Positions 1 through 7,629 are shown, numbered from the stretch's first letter. The stretch is DNA of 24,573 bases from a virus (IMGVR_UViG_3300045257_000490:1-24573); one strand, 5' to 3'. Notes: generated from the letters alone by a model not told the origin. Program-made: numbers and translations.

Positions 1-178
1 GCGCCTCGCGTTGCGCGATCAAGCGCGCGAGTTCCTGCTCCTGCTGCGCGAGCCGGTCCGCCGTCCTGCTTTCGTCGCCGGCACCCGAATAGGCCGCGGC
101 CTGCTCGACCAGGTCATTGATGTTCTGCCTGATGGCGGCGATGCGCTGGTCGAGTTCGGCGATGGTCGGGCCGGCCAT
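1..178 (-). CDS. Small coiled-coil protein, partial (runs off left edge)
   Basis: An open frame starts with ATG at 178 on the minus strand and continues past the left edge (59 codons visible). An AGGAGA ribosome binding site about 7 bases upstream (184-189) supports the start. The product opens MAGPTIAELDQRIAAIRQN and is almost wholly helical and charged, with Leu/Ile spacing typical of a coiled coil (TIAELDQRIAAI, LAQQEQELARLIAQ). I do not recognise a family. It is divergent from the terminase operon, separated by about 250 bases, so it is probably not part of the same transcript. The ribosome binding site and coding character make it a likely real gene; the function is unknown. Confidence 0.6.
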   Translation of the reverse strand, partial: MAGPTIAELDQRIAAIRQNINDLVEQAAAYSGAGDESRTADRLAQQEQELARLIAQREA

Positions 179-430
179 TTGTTGTCTCCTGCAAATGATT
201 GCGCTGCACGTGACGCCGAGAATGACATATCTTGCAAATAGATGCCACGGCACATGAGCCAAACTGACGCACCCCGTTTGACGAACGCGCGCTTTCGTGC
301 GAGCTTCCGAAATGCAGGCTGCGCGTGGCGCGCCCGCCCCCCATCAAATTCTCAGCTTCTGCATCGGCATCGCGCGTCGTTGCCGCGGGCGACCGACGTG
401 CGAGCCGCGCCCTTTCCGGAGGTCAAGATC

Positions 431-832
431 ATGCCCGAGCGCGCCAACGACGAGGCTCAGCCGGCGGTTGACGCGTTTCTCGCCCGGCTCGAGACCGCCA
501 TGAAGGCATGCGAGGCGCTCGGCGACGACGAGCTGACGCGGCACACGGGCCGCAAGATTCTCGCGGTCGCCGCCTGCGCGGCCGACGAATTGTTGCGCGA
601 CGGCGGGCAGGCGTTGCGCGCGGCGCCCGACAAGGTCGGCGCTTTCTTCGACCGGATCGCCGCCGGCTACATGCAGGCGATCGAGGGCTTGCACAAGCGC
701 GTTGCCGTCGCCGAGGCGGGTTCGGTCGCCGGCAGCGACTTCGCACCCTACCGTCCGCGTGCGAGCAACCCGCCAGCCAACGCGTGGGATCCGATCTCTC
801 CCCGCCTGCGGCGAGAGGCTCAGCGGGAATGA
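431..832 (+). CDS. Hypothetical protein in the terminase small subunit position
   Basis: A 133-residue protein starts at ATG 431, chosen over upstream starts because GGAGG lies at 418-422, 8 bases before it. Its TGA overlaps the ATG of the large terminase (ATGA at 829-832), indicating translational coupling. The protein is mainly helical and Ala/Arg-rich (residues 10-95), with a Pro-rich tail. No helix-turn-helix can be assigned by eye. Its position directly before the large terminase is where the small terminase subunit, which recognises phage DNA for packaging, normally lies; that role is inferred from position only. The last codons are read from a small palindrome (796-817), so the C-terminus may have been remodelled by a repeat. 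Confidence 0.7.
   Translation: MPERANDEAQPAVDAFLARLETAMKACEALGDDELTRHTGRKILAVAACAADELLRDGGQALRAAPDKVGAFFDRIAAGYMQAIEGLHKRVAVAEAGSVAGSDFAPYRPRASNPPANAWDPISPRLRREAQRE
796..817. repeat. Palindrome at the TerS-TerL junction
   Basis: The sequence reads CTCTCCCCGC, CT, GCGGCGAGAG: a 10-base stem with one mismatch, lying inside the last codons of the upstream gene and ending 11 bases before the terminase ATG. It resembles the core of the CTCTCCCCGC-type palindromes seen elsewhere in the window (6690s and 24330s). Confidence 0.5.
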
Positions 833-2610
833 CCCGAAGCGACTTCCGCGGCGCGCGCTATTACCCGGAGGAAGGCACGTGGCTGCGCCAACAGCTGCGC
901 GAAGAACTGCCCTATCTCGATTACCATGGCACGATCGCCTGGTACCGCGCGCACGAGCGCTTCTTCAACGACCGCGAACGCGCCTTTCTCGCCTGCAACG
1001 ACCGTTATTTTTTGCTCACCGGCCCGCTCGGCCGGTTGGACATGCACCATCCCTGGCTGTTCGAGCGCTGCCGCGAGGTCGAGCGCGCGCCGGACGGCCA
1101 TTTGGACCTGTGGAGCCGCTATCATTACAAATCGACCATCATCACCTTTGCCGGCGTCATCCAAGAAATCCTGTGCGACCCCGATCTGACGGTGGCGATT
1201 TTTTCCCACACCAAGCCGATCGCCAAGGCGTTCCTGGTGCAGATCAAGCGCGAGCTGGAGGCGAACGACCAGCTCAAGGACATGTTCCCCGACGTGCTGT
1301 GGCGCGCGCCCGCGCGCGAGGCGCCCAAGTGGTCGGAGAACGAAGGCATCGTGGTCAAGCGCGCCTCGAACCCAAAGGAGGCGACGGTCGAGGCGCACGG
1401 CCTGGTCGACGGCCAGCCGACCTCGCGCCATTACGGCCTGCTCGTCTATGACGACGTGGTGACGGTCGAGAGCGTCGGCTCACCCGAGCAGATCAAGAAG
1501 ACCACCGACCGCTGGGAGCTGTCCGACAACCTTGGCTCGATGACCGGCGTGCGCAAGTGGCACTGCGGCACGCGCTATCACTTCGGCGACACCTACGGCA
1601 TCATTCTCGCGCGCGGCGTGCTCAAGCCGCGCATTCATCCCGCGACCGACGACGGCACGCTCAATGGCGCGCCGGTGCTGCTCGCGCCCGCGCGCTGGGA
1701 GGAGATCAAGGCGGCGCAACGCTCAACGGTCTCGGCGCAGATGCTGCTCGACCCGCGCGCCGGCAACGTCGCCGTGTTCCGCGCTGAGTGGCTCAAGGGC
1801 TACGAGGTGCGGCCCGCCGCGCTCAACGTCTACATCCTGTGCGATCCCTCCAAGGGCTCGGGCGCGCGCTCCGACCGCACCGCGATCGCGGTGATCGGGC
1901 TCGACGGCGCCGGCAACAAATATCTGCTCGACGGCGCGCGCCACCGCATGAAGCTGTCCGAGCGCTACGGCTTGCTCAAGCGGTTCCACGGCTATTGGTC
2001 GAGCCAGCCGGGCGTCCAGTCGTGCCGGGTCGGCTACGAGCGCTACGGCGCCATGGTCGACCTCGAGGTGATCAACGAATATCAGCAGCGCGACCGCGCC
2101 TTCTTCGCCATCGAGGAGCTGAACTTCCCGCGCGACGGCTCGGCCCATTCCAAGCACGACCGCATCGAGCGGCTCGAGCCGGATCTGCGCGCCGGCAAGT
2201 TCCTGCTGCCGGCCGTGGTGCACCATCCCGAGTTCGGCGCGCGCGACGGCAAGGCCACGTGGCGCGTGTGGAGCGAGGCGGACGCGGCGGGGGCCGAGCC
2301 CGGCAGCTACGAGAAGACCCTCAAGCCCGACAACATCGTCTATCGCCCGCTGCTGGGGCCGACGCGGGCGCAGCAGCGGCTGGAGCGACTGGGCGAACGC
2401 TACCGGATCGTCGATCCGATCAAGCGATTGGACGAAGATCGCAACGTTTACGATCTGACCCGGGCGTTCATAGAGGAGGCACTATTCTTCCCGTTCGCGC
2501 CCCACGACGACCTGATCGACGCCTGCGCGCGCATCTACGACATGCAGCCGGTGGCGCCGAGCCAGTGGGAGAGGGCGGAGTGGGAGGCGCCGGTGTACCC
2601 GGATGCGTGA
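829..2610 (+). CDS. Phage terminase large subunit (packaging ATPase and nuclease)
   Basis: A 593-residue protein of the usual length for a large terminase, the motor that translocates phage DNA into procapsids and cuts it. The start at ATG 829 is used because it overlaps the upstream stop and the protein then begins MTRSDFRGARYYPEEG; the frame is open upstream but that part is shadow. The ATPase half shows a degenerate Walker A region around W95-T103 (WSRYHYKST) and Walker B at 204-209 (LLVYDD). The C-terminal RNase H-like nuclease half shows the acidic strand YILCDPSKG (D339), followed by DRTAI, and the final acidic motif HDDLIDA (D560, D561, D564). The acidic residues expected for ATPase and nuclease function are present, and the gene appears intact. 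It is followed by a minus-strand accessory gene instead of the portal, which is 6 kb away. Confidence 0.93.
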   Translation: MTRSDFRGARYYPEEGTWLRQQLREELPYLDYHGTIAWYRAHERFFNDRERAFLACNDRYFLLTGPLGRLDMHHPWLFERCREVERAPDGHLDLWSRYHYKSTIITFAGVIQEILCDPDLTVAIFSHTKPIAKAFLVQIKRELEANDQLKDMFPDVLWRAPAREAPKWSENEGIVVKRASNPKEATVEAHGLVDGQPTSRHYGLLVYDDVVTVESVGSPEQIKKTTDRWELSDNLGSMTGVRKWHCGTRYHFGDTYGIILARGVLKPRIHPATDDGTLNGAPVLLAPARWEEIKAAQRSTVSAQMLLDPRAGNVAVFRAEWLKGYEVRPAALNVYILCDPSKGSGARSDRTAIAVIGLDGAGNKYLLDGARHRMKLSERYGLLKRFHGYWSSQPGVQSCRVGYERYGAMVDLEVINEYQQRDRAFFAIEELNFPRDGSAHSKHDRIERLEPDLRAGKFLLPAVVHHPEFGARDGKATWRVWSEADAAGAEPGSYEKTLKPDNIVYRPLLGPTRAQQRLERLGERYRIVDPIKRLDEDRNVYDLTRAFIEEALFFPFAPHDDLIDACARIYDMQPVAPSQWERAEWEAPVYPDA

Positions 2611-2642
2611 GAAAAGGGCCACCAGTTAGGGCGATTGCGTTC

Positions 2643-3476
2643 TTAGGTTAGCAAAACCTTTTCGCCACGCTTATACAATTCCTCCGCTTGAGAATCGTTG
2701 ATCGGCTTTAATCTAACCCATATGTTCTTATTCTGATCGGATATGGGAAAACATACCCCGGCACCGATCCGGTAGTCCTCTATGTGAGACCTAAGAGTGT
2801 TTACGTGGCTTTCAAAAATAGTAAATGAAAACCCCTTTATTCCGATTGCTGATTCGTCATCAAGTTTGGAAGCAACAATAAAGTAATAATTGCCAATGTC
2901 TACCCAAAAGTTTTTTTCAAAAAAAATAATCGACCTCTTTACCAAATTTTCGTCTACCTCCACTGGGCCAAATTCCAGTTTGGGCGGGACCGCATATTCT
3001 CGGTGTTTCAGTTTCTCGCTAATGTCTTTTTGCATGCTCCCAATGATGTTGCTAATTTCTCGCTCCTGCGCTTCTGACCATTCCTGATAACATCTTGCCA
3101 TTTCGGCCCAATGCTCGCCGGGTTTTAAGGAAATTGGGAAAAATGGAATTTCCTGAAAGCCAGGGCTGGATTGCTGTTGGCGCGGGTAATAACTTTGGAC
3201 CGGAACGCGCCGTATCTGGTGATCGCCAAGGATTAGGCACTCTATGGCTCGAATTGTGAGGGAGCTCCCGCCGGTATTTTCCATATCGATGAAAGCCTGG
3301 GCTGTAAGATTGCCGAGAAAGTGAGACAGACCCAATTGATTTCGAAGCGTAAGTTGCATTTTTTTTCCGGCGAGCAGTTGCCGAATAGGAGGAAGCTGAG
3401 AGAGAACTATGGCCACAGTGGCGATGACTGCGCTCCAAACCCCCGGATTTTTCAGGAATGACAAGTCCCAATCCAC
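2643..3476 (-). CDS. Membrane-anchored hypothetical protein, AT-rich cargo gene
   Basis: A 277-residue protein with a GTG start at 3476; only a weak GAGAGA-like ribosome binding site is seen. The N-terminus has one hydrophobic segment (residues about 11-31, VWSAVIATVAIVLSQL), followed by a soluble domain of about 240 residues with no motif I recognise. The gene is clearly richer in A+T than the flanking phage genes, and codon use differs, which points to recent acquisition. It lies antisense and convergent with the terminase gene, with 32 bases between the stops. This is the layout of a phage moron, an independently expressed cargo gene. Roles such as superinfection exclusion or defence are possible but only speculation. 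Coding status is well supported by length and by the intact frame in AT-rich sequence. Confidence 0.8.
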   Translation of the reverse strand: MDWDLSFLKNPGVWSAVIATVAIVLSQLPPIRQLLAGKKMQLTLRNQLGLSHFLGNLTAQAFIDMENTGGSSLTIRAIECLILGDHQIRRVPVQSYYPRQQQSSPGFQEIPFFPISLKPGEHWAEMARCYQEWSEAQEREISNIIGSMQKDISEKLKHREYAVPPKLEFGPVEVDENLVKRSIIFFEKNFWVDIGNYYFIVASKLDDESAIGIKGFSFTIFESHVNTLRSHIEDYRIGAGVCFPISDQNKNIWVRLKPINDSQAEELYKRGEKVLLT

Positions 3477-3746
3477 TTAAAGTCTCTCGATTTTGCACAA
3501 TTTAGTTGACTTAGCTGATCCGCAAGGATCGCTTCGAGCGGAGATGGCAAGTATTGCGCCTTTCTGTGTTTGACGCAATCGTCCTCGGCAAACACTGGGG
3601 CTGGCAAGGGCACCGAAGGTGCTGTGCCTCCGCGAATGGAGCCGAGCCGACAAGCCGCATCTTTCGCGGGCTACGGCGGCGGCAGGTCGGCAGCCTAGGA
3701 AGTATGACTTGACTCGCGTTCCCGTTTCGTTCTCAGTCGCGGGCCA

Positions 3747-4025
3747 ATGCCCACCATCCGGCGGCTGGTCGATTACCCGTGGGTTCTGGTCCGGCTGCGC
3801 TGCGAAGTGTGCAAGCGGGCAGGGGCGTATCGGCTCGCGCGCTTGGCGGTGAAGTACGGCGCCGAGATCCTGCTCGACGACCTGATCGTGCGGTTGTCGG
3901 CGGATTGCCCCTGGCGCGACGAGCCGCGCGGCACCTGCGGCGCGCGCTTCTCCGATCTGCCGCCCCGGCGCCCGCCCGACATGCCGGCGCGCGCGATGCG
4001 CGTCATCGCCGGCGGGAAGAGGTGA
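3747..4025 (+). CDS. Small zinc-ribbon-like protein
   Basis: A 92-residue protein starts at ATG 3747. It contains a CxxC knuckle (C19-E-V-C22) and a second cysteine pair at C54 and C64 in the context ADCPWRDEPRGTCGARF, consistent with one bound zinc ion. The segment between is helical (LARLAVKYGAEILLDDLIVRL). I recall similar short proteins as conserved hypotheticals in Hyphomicrobiales, often near phage genes, but cannot name a function. An overlapping frame at 3779-4132 is a low-complexity Arg/Ala shadow. No strong Shine-Dalgarno is visible. It may bind nucleic acid or act as a small regulator; that is inference. Confidence 0.65.
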   Translation: MPTIRRLVDYPWVLVRLRCEVCKRAGAYRLARLAVKYGAEILLDDLIVRLSADCPWRDEPRGTCGARFSDLPPRRPPDMPARAMRVIAGGKR

Positions 4026-4031
4026 GGGCGG

Positions 4032-4226
4032 CTACGGGACCTCTTCGACCAGCAGCCGCTTGGCCTCGTGGTCCTTCAGGTGAAATTCCGCCAGAGCCGC
4101 AGCTTCTGCTGCGTCTCGATCGGGCGCCGTGACCCGCCCGAGGCGTTCCAGCCGTTTCCTGATGACCGACACCCGCCAGGTACGCACGGCCGGCGCGGCG
4201 GGTTGTGACTTACGCACACGCTTCAT
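4032..4226 (-). CDS. Small hypothetical protein (intact copy of a duplicated gene)
   Basis: A 64-residue protein starts at ATG 4226. It is basic at the N-terminus (MKRVRKSQPAAP) and ends in an acidic, helical tail with KDHEAKRLLVEEV. Its last 40 residues are repeated in a 5'-truncated copy at 4903-5034, with 31 of 40 residues identical by my alignment. Conservation at protein level with synonymous divergence argues that the frame was coding. It is convergent with the zinc-ribbon gene (6 bases between the stops). Function is not recognised; the size and basic head are compatible with a small nucleic-acid or protein-binding factor. Confidence 0.6.
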   Translation of the reverse strand: MKRVRKSQPAAPAVRTWRVSVIRKRLERLGRVTAPDRDAAEAAALAEFHLKDHEAKRLLVEEVP

Positions 4227-4319
4227 GCCGGCGAATCTGCCGCGTAACGCGGCGGAGTCAACAGGATACCGGCGCCAGCACGGCCAACGGATAACAGGAA
4301 GTCGCCAGCTTCGCGGGAG

Positions 4320-4353
4320 AAAAAAGAAGGCCTCGGCGCGCGACCGAGACCTT
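4320..4353 (-). terminator. Rho-independent terminator, minus strand
   Basis: Read on the minus strand, the stem AAGGTCTCGG pairs with CCGAGGCCTT (10 pairs with one G-U) around a 7-base loop, followed by CTTTTTT. It lies downstream of the minus-strand Flp pilin gene (4601-4765), the nearest gene that could use it. A similar stem of the same design ends the window on the minus strand. Confidence 0.75.
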
Positions 4354-4473
4354 CGAGTAGATGTCAGGTCAGACAGACGAACCCAACAGCAATTTCGTTA
4401 GCTCCACGAATGTTCAAGCTTGGTGAGTGCACCTGCGTCGCACCAGGTTCGAACCCGCGGCGCGAGAGTGGAA

Positions 4474-4543
4474 GGAGCCGGCGAGCGGGCATGGGCACGC
4501 ACAATGCTCATCCTGACGAGGCGCCCAGCGGCTCGCCGCTCCT
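4474..4543. repeat. 70-bp dispersed element, copy 1
   Basis: This 70-base block is about 90% identical (63 of 70) to 5661-5730, in the same orientation. Its ends are inverted repeats (GGAGCCGGCGAGC and GCTCGCCGCTCC) and it has a conserved centre CATCCTGACGAGGCGCCCAG. It could be a small non-autonomous element, a REP-type palindrome or a structured RNA. Apart from this block, the gap 4227-4600 holds the terminator just upstream and nothing else I can support. Confidence 0.7.
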
Positions 4544-4600
4544 CTCCATTCACTGTGGAACGGCGTTTCCCGTGCGGCCTCGCAACAGGTAGTCCGCTGC

Positions 4601-4765
4601 CTAGCGCAGCGCCGTGGCGACGGTCGTGTACTTGGTAGTAAGCGTGCTGCCGAGCGCGTTGGCGCTGCCAATGATTGCGATCGAAATGGACGAGGCGATC
4701 AGCGCGTATTCGATCGCGGTCGCACCGGACTGGTCGCGAACGAAACGGGCGAGCAGCGTCTTCAT
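4601..4765 (-). CDS. Flp/Fap family type IVb pilin
   Basis: A 54-residue prepilin starts at ATG 4765 and stops at 4601. It begins MKTLLARFVRDQSG and continues ATAIEYALIASSISIAIIG. It has the features of Flp pilins: a short leader ending in Gly14, the TadV-type cleavage site G|ATAIEY with Glu at mature position 5 and Tyr at 6, and one hydrophobic helix of about 20 residues. Flp pilins form the Tad adhesion pilus and are assembled at the inner membrane; no tad assembly genes are present here. The gene is a host-type chromosomal gene sitting inside phage-gene territory. A minus-strand terminator lies downstream (4320-4353), and the AT-richer stretch 4766-4900 probably holds its promoter. Confidence 0.9.
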   Translation of the reverse strand: MKTLLARFVRDQSGATAIEYALIASSISIAIIGSANALGSTLTTKYTTVATALR

Positions 4766-4902
4766 GAGAACTCTCCGGCCTGCCCCATCCGCCGTCCTTG
4801 GCTCACACCCTAACGAGAGATTACTGCGAGAGGTTTAAATCGCTCGCAAGAAATCCGTATCTTTGCGTTAATCTTTCCATTGGCTTGCAGCAATCGCGAG
4901 GG

Positions 4903-5034
4903 TCACGAGACTTCTTCCACGAGCAGGCGCTTGCGCTCGTGATCTTTCAGGCCAAATTCGGCCACGGCCGCGGTTTCCGCAGCCGCTTCCTCGGGCGCGG
5001 CAACCCGCCCCAGTCGTTCCAGTCGCTCGAGCCC
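4903..5034 (-). pseudogene. 5'-truncated duplicate of the 4032-4226 gene
   Basis: On the minus strand, 43 codons ending at TGA (4903-4905) encode a tail ending in KDHERKRLLVEEVS, matching the last 40 residues of the 4032-4226 product at 31 of 40 positions. There is no start codon or N-terminal half: upstream the frame runs into a terminator-like hairpin at 5069-5091. I read it as a truncated remnant of a local duplication. Confidence 0.75.
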
Positions 5035-5068
5035 GCCGCTTAAACAACCAAACCGCAGCTGAACGACC

Positions 5069-5091
5069 AAAGGGCCGCCTCGCGGCCCTTT
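5069..5091 (+). terminator. Strong GC hairpin with U-rich tail
   Basis: AAAGGGCCGC pairs perfectly with GCGGCCCTTT around a 3-base loop (CTC) and is followed by CGTTTTG. It would terminate transcription in the + direction just before the HNH gene, and less well in the other direction. It may insulate the HNH gene from read-through. Confidence 0.65.
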
Positions 5092-5108
5092 CGTTTTGGG
5101 ACGTCGCA

Positions 5109-5612
5109 GTGAAAAAATCCGAGTTGACGCAAGAACGGCTGCGTGAACTCTTACGCTACGACCCTAGGACGGGAAAATTTCGCTGGCGGGTGCGCAAGAG
5201 GTCGAACCACGATCCTGGGGACATCGCCGGCTGTCGCGTTCGATCGGACTTTTGGTGCATTCATATCGACGGTCGTCGCTACCAGGCGCACCAGCTGGCG
5301 TGGCTGTACATGAAAGGCGCGTGGGGCCGGCCCGTCATCGATCATCGTGACGGCAACTCTCTTAACAATCGATGGTGGAACCTGCGATTAACGACCCGTT
5401 CGAATAATGCTGCCAATCGGCGGCGCCTGCGCAGCAACACGTCGGGCTTCAAGGGCGTCGCGTTCAACCGGCAAAGAGGGAACTGGAAAGCGCAGATCAC
5501 AAAAGAGGGGCGACGGTATTATCTCGGCAGCTACGCGACCGCCGAGGAGGCGCATGTGGCCTACGTCGCCAAGGCGCGCGAGCTGTTCGGCGAATTTGCC
5601 CGAACGAAGTAG
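5109..5612 (+). CDS. HNH endonuclease with AP2 domain (homing-type)
   Basis: A 167-residue protein with a GTG start at 5109 (no good ribosome binding site seen, start uncertain). An HNH region spans about residues 58-95: AHQLAWLYM (H61), VIDHRDGNSLNN (D78, H79, N83, N86-N87) and WWNLRL (N91). An AP2/ERF-like DNA-binding region follows at about 110-160 (SGFKGVAFNR, NWKAQIT, YYLGSYATAEEAHVAYVAKA). This order, HNH then AP2, is well known in free-standing phage homing endonucleases, which cut DNA of related phages and spread their own gene. No intron is visible nearby. It sits between a hairpin terminator and the second copy of the 70-bp element. Confidence 0.92.
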   Translation: MKKSELTQERLRELLRYDPRTGKFRWRVRKRSNHDPGDIAGCRVRSDFWCIHIDGRRYQAHQLAWLYMKGAWGRPVIDHRDGNSLNNRWWNLRLTTRSNNAANRRRLRSNTSGFKGVAFNRQRGNWKAQITKEGRRYYLGSYATAEEAHVAYVAKARELFGEFARTK

Positions 5613-5660
5613 GCGGGCATATCCGCCATAGCGGGAGTAGCGCAGCTGCTGCAGCGTGGC

Positions 5661-5730
5661 GGAGCCGGCGAGCGGGCAGGGACACGCACCAACATCATCC
5701 TGACGAGGCGCCCAGCAGCTCGCCGCTCCT
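5661..5730. repeat. 70-bp dispersed element, copy 2
   Basis: Same length, orientation and inverted ends as 4474-4543, differing at 7 positions, three of them clustered near the middle. It lies between the HNH gene and the next membrane-protein gene; the most upstream possible ATG of that gene (5735) is 4 bases beyond it. Confidence 0.7.
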
Positions 5731-5830
5731 CTGCATGCCTCAAGTCACGTCCCAGCGACACTTGATCTTGCCATACTATTGCGCCGAATCCCGACTAAAC
5801 TCCGAATCAGAGCGAGCGGGGTTCGAGCCG

Positions 5831-6688
5831 ATGATCGAGTGGTTGAACGAAGCGATTGATTGGGTGTTCACGACGTGGCGACAGCTTCAGTCGAAGGACG
5901 CGCTGAGCCTTATCGTGAGCTTGTGCTCTTTCGTCATAGCGGCTGCCGGCTTCATTTATACCGTACGGTCAAAACGGCGAGACGCCAACACGGCTGCCAG
6001 GAACGACATGCATTCCTGTATTTCGGAGATATCCAAGATAAGGACCGAACGCGAAGAGAAACAGCGTGAATTGGGAGACGAGTATCTCGCCGCACAGAAC
6101 GTGCGGATGCGGACGATTTTCAACGACAAGACCAAATTGTTTCTCTCGAAGGCGGTGCTCCTGAGCACGAGATACCGGAGGCTCGATATCTCTTCATTTG
6201 AGAGCCTGTTGTTAGGCGCCGCTCTCGCCGACGAGGGGAAGTATCGCGCGTCGCTGCAATTCTATAAGCGCGCGGTGACAACGAGTGCCGATTCGGCGGA
6301 CAAAGCGGCCGCCTTGCGCGTGTATGGCCGCGCGCTGATCGCGTCCGGGTATCCGAGATGGGGACGGTGGCGCATGCGGCAAGCCGCAAAGCTCTTCTCC
6401 GCTTTGAGCAGCAAGCGTGGATACGACGACGACAAGATGAACTACGAAGCCGCGGACACTTACGCACGACTCGTCCGGACACAGCTGCGCTGGAATTACC
6501 GTAAGAAGACAGCCGCCGATCTGATCGACCTGCGACGAGCGATCGCCAACATCAGGGACCCGCGGCATCGTCAATCCATGCAGAGCGAGTTGGACGAAAT
6601 CACGCGGTCAGCAGCCCCTCCAGCGGCAACCGTACCAGATGCTGTCGTCGCGGACCCAACGCAGGGCGCGACGCCTGGCAGCCACTGA
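5831..6688 (+). CDS. Membrane-anchored protein with TPR-like region
   Basis: A 285-residue protein if started at ATG 5831 (MIEWLNEAIDW). An in-frame ATG at 5735 would add 32 residues, but these are read from sequence directly after the 70-bp element and look non-coding. One transmembrane segment at about 25-45 (LSLIVSLCSFVIAAAGFIYTV) is followed by a positively charged stop (RSKRR), a charged helical stretch, and a region with helical-pair character (ALADEGKYRASLQFYKRAV, AAALRVYGRALIASGY) resembling tetratricopeptide repeats. The tail is Ala/Pro-rich. The N-in or N-out topology cannot be decided. Its layout (single anchor plus cytosolic helical domain) echoes the unrelated minus-strand gene at 2643-3476. 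Function unknown; a membrane-linked accessory gene of the prophage is the best description. Confidence 0.75.
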   Translation: MIEWLNEAIDWVFTTWRQLQSKDALSLIVSLCSFVIAAAGFIYTVRSKRRDANTAARNDMHSCISEISKIRTEREEKQRELGDEYLAAQNVRMRTIFNDKTKLFLSKAVLLSTRYRRLDISSFESLLLGAALADEGKYRASLQFYKRAVTTSADSADKAAALRVYGRALIASGYPRWGRWRMRQAAKLFSALSSKRGYDDDKMNYEAADTYARLVRTQLRWNYRKKTAADLIDLRRAIANIRDPRHRQSMQSELDEITRSAAPPAATVPDAVVADPTQGATPGSH

Positions 6689-6730
6689 GGCTCACCCTCT
6701 CCGCCGCTCGCTCCGCTCGCGGGGGGGAAC
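6686..6730. repeat. GC-rich palindromic remnant after 6688
   Basis: The stretch from the stop codon holds CACCCTCTCCGCC, then GCTCGCTCCGCTCGC, then a run of seven G. It resembles the family seen at the right end (24328-24494), where CCCTCCCC and GGGGAGGG flank GCGAGCGTAGCGAGCGC. Probably a decayed copy. Confidence 0.45.
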
Positions 6731-6791
6731 CCAGAGGCCACGGCGGTTTGGTCCGTCAGCATGCAGGTCAAATGAGGTCGACAACGACGGC

Positions 6792-6825
6792 CGCCGCCAC
6801 TCTTGATTGGCAAAGAGTAGCGGCG
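6792..6825. repeat. Hairpin before the 6863 gene
   Basis: CGCCGCCACTCTT pairs with AAGAGTAGCGGCG (13 positions, one mismatch) around a 7-9-base loop. It lies in the leader of the next gene, 38 bases before its start. There is no U tract, so it is not an obvious terminator. Confidence 0.5.
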
Positions 6826-6862
6826 TAACTAGGTTTGCTCGCACTCTCATCGGAGACCCCAA

Positions 6863-7282
6863 TTGATCGAGTTTCGGAGCTTTGAAGAAACTCTTGCGCT
6901 CTTGGCCGCGTTCTTCACTGCTGTAATCGCATACAAATTCTTCAAGGCACCTCTAATCGTGTCCGCACTAATTGCAGTCCTTTCAGCCGCCGTTGTCGCT
7001 TACATCACCTTCTTTCAGTTCAAGCTGCAAGACGACATAATCACCTACCGCAATCGTTACCGCCAAACGAGCTTTCCCGTGGCGTGGGTGGAAAAAGTCG
7101 GCATGCAAACGTTCTGGGCGGGCTTGCCGGGACACACCTTTATGTTCCTCATGCGTAGCCCGCCCTCTCCGGTCAATGGTCATTTCATGCGTACGGGGCT
7201 TGTGTCATGGCCCAGCGCGAGCGATTGGGTTAAAGGAGTGAACGCGGCTGTCAAAGCTCAGCGCATTGGCGAGACCAAATAG
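6863..7282 (+). CDS. Small protein with two N-terminal membrane helices
   Basis: A 139-residue protein with a TTG start at 6863; GGAGA lies 6-7 bases upstream. Two hydrophobic helices at about 10-27 (TLALLAAFFTAVIAYKFF) and 30-51 (PLIVSALIAVLSAAVVAYITFF) form a tight hairpin, followed by a soluble domain of about 85 residues with no family I recognise (VAWVEKVGMQTFW, PGHTFMFLM). Base composition is nearer 50% GC than its neighbours, suggesting acquisition. A holin-like topology could be imagined, but the long soluble tail and lack of a neighbouring endolysin make that weak. Confidence 0.65.
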   Translation: MIEFRSFEETLALLAAFFTAVIAYKFFKAPLIVSALIAVLSAAVVAYITFFQFKLQDDIITYRNRYRQTSFPVAWVEKVGMQTFWAGLPGHTFMFLMRSPPSPVNGHFMRTGLVSWPSASDWVKGVNAAVKAQRIGETK

Positions 7283-7340
7283 AAGTTATGCTGCGCTTGC
7301 CATGTTCAATCTCTATTCTGCACCGTTGAGGAAATAACCG

Positions 7341-7547
7341 ATGTCGCTCCCGCCCGAATCCCTGCCGCCCTACTATATGCAGGGCAACGCCATCAACAAC
7401 CGCGTGACCCATAACGATCGCCCGTGGCTCGTGCTGGTCAACCAAGCCGATCCAAATTTCGCGCGCGATCAGCACCACGAGATCGAATACGAGTTCTCCG
7501 GCCGCCGGTTCTACGCCGATCGCAGCAAGCGCGGCGCCTATACCTGA
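7341..7547 (+). CDS. Small phage protein, hypothetical
   Basis: A 68-residue protein (starts MSLPPESLPPYYMQGNAINN) with GAGGA about 9 bases before ATG 7341. It is rich in aromatic and polar residues and lacks a signal or membrane segment. It begins the run of small + strand structural-type genes that leads to the portal. Its TGA stop (7545-7547) is the first three bases of a heptamer palindrome. Function not recognised. Confidence 0.7.
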   Translation: MSLPPESLPPYYMQGNAINNRVTHNDRPWLVLVNQADPNFARDQHHEIEYEFSGRRFYADRSKRGAYT

Positions 7548-7629
7548 TGTCAGATGTCAGATGTCAGATGTCGGATGTCAGATATCGAGAGCGATAGTCT
7601 GACCTCTGTCATCTGATCTCTGACATCTG
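7545..7629. repeat. Heptamer palindrome, GATGTCA type (A1)
   Basis: About five tandem GATGTCA units (with GGATGTC variants) form the left arm and degenerate TCTGACA-type units the right arm, separated by about 15 bases. The left arm supplies the stop codon of the upstream gene and the right arm ends about 10 bases before the ribosome binding site of the gene at 7648. Confidence 0.85.

Noticed and set aside
4430-4470. tRNA-like TTCGAAC motif
   Set aside because: The flanking bases do not form a T-stem, and no acceptor, D or anticodon stem can be drawn.
5735-5830. N-terminal extension of the 5831-6688 protein
   Set aside because: The extra 32 residues begin 4 bases after the 70-bp element, look non-protein-like, and the membrane protein has a natural start at 5831.
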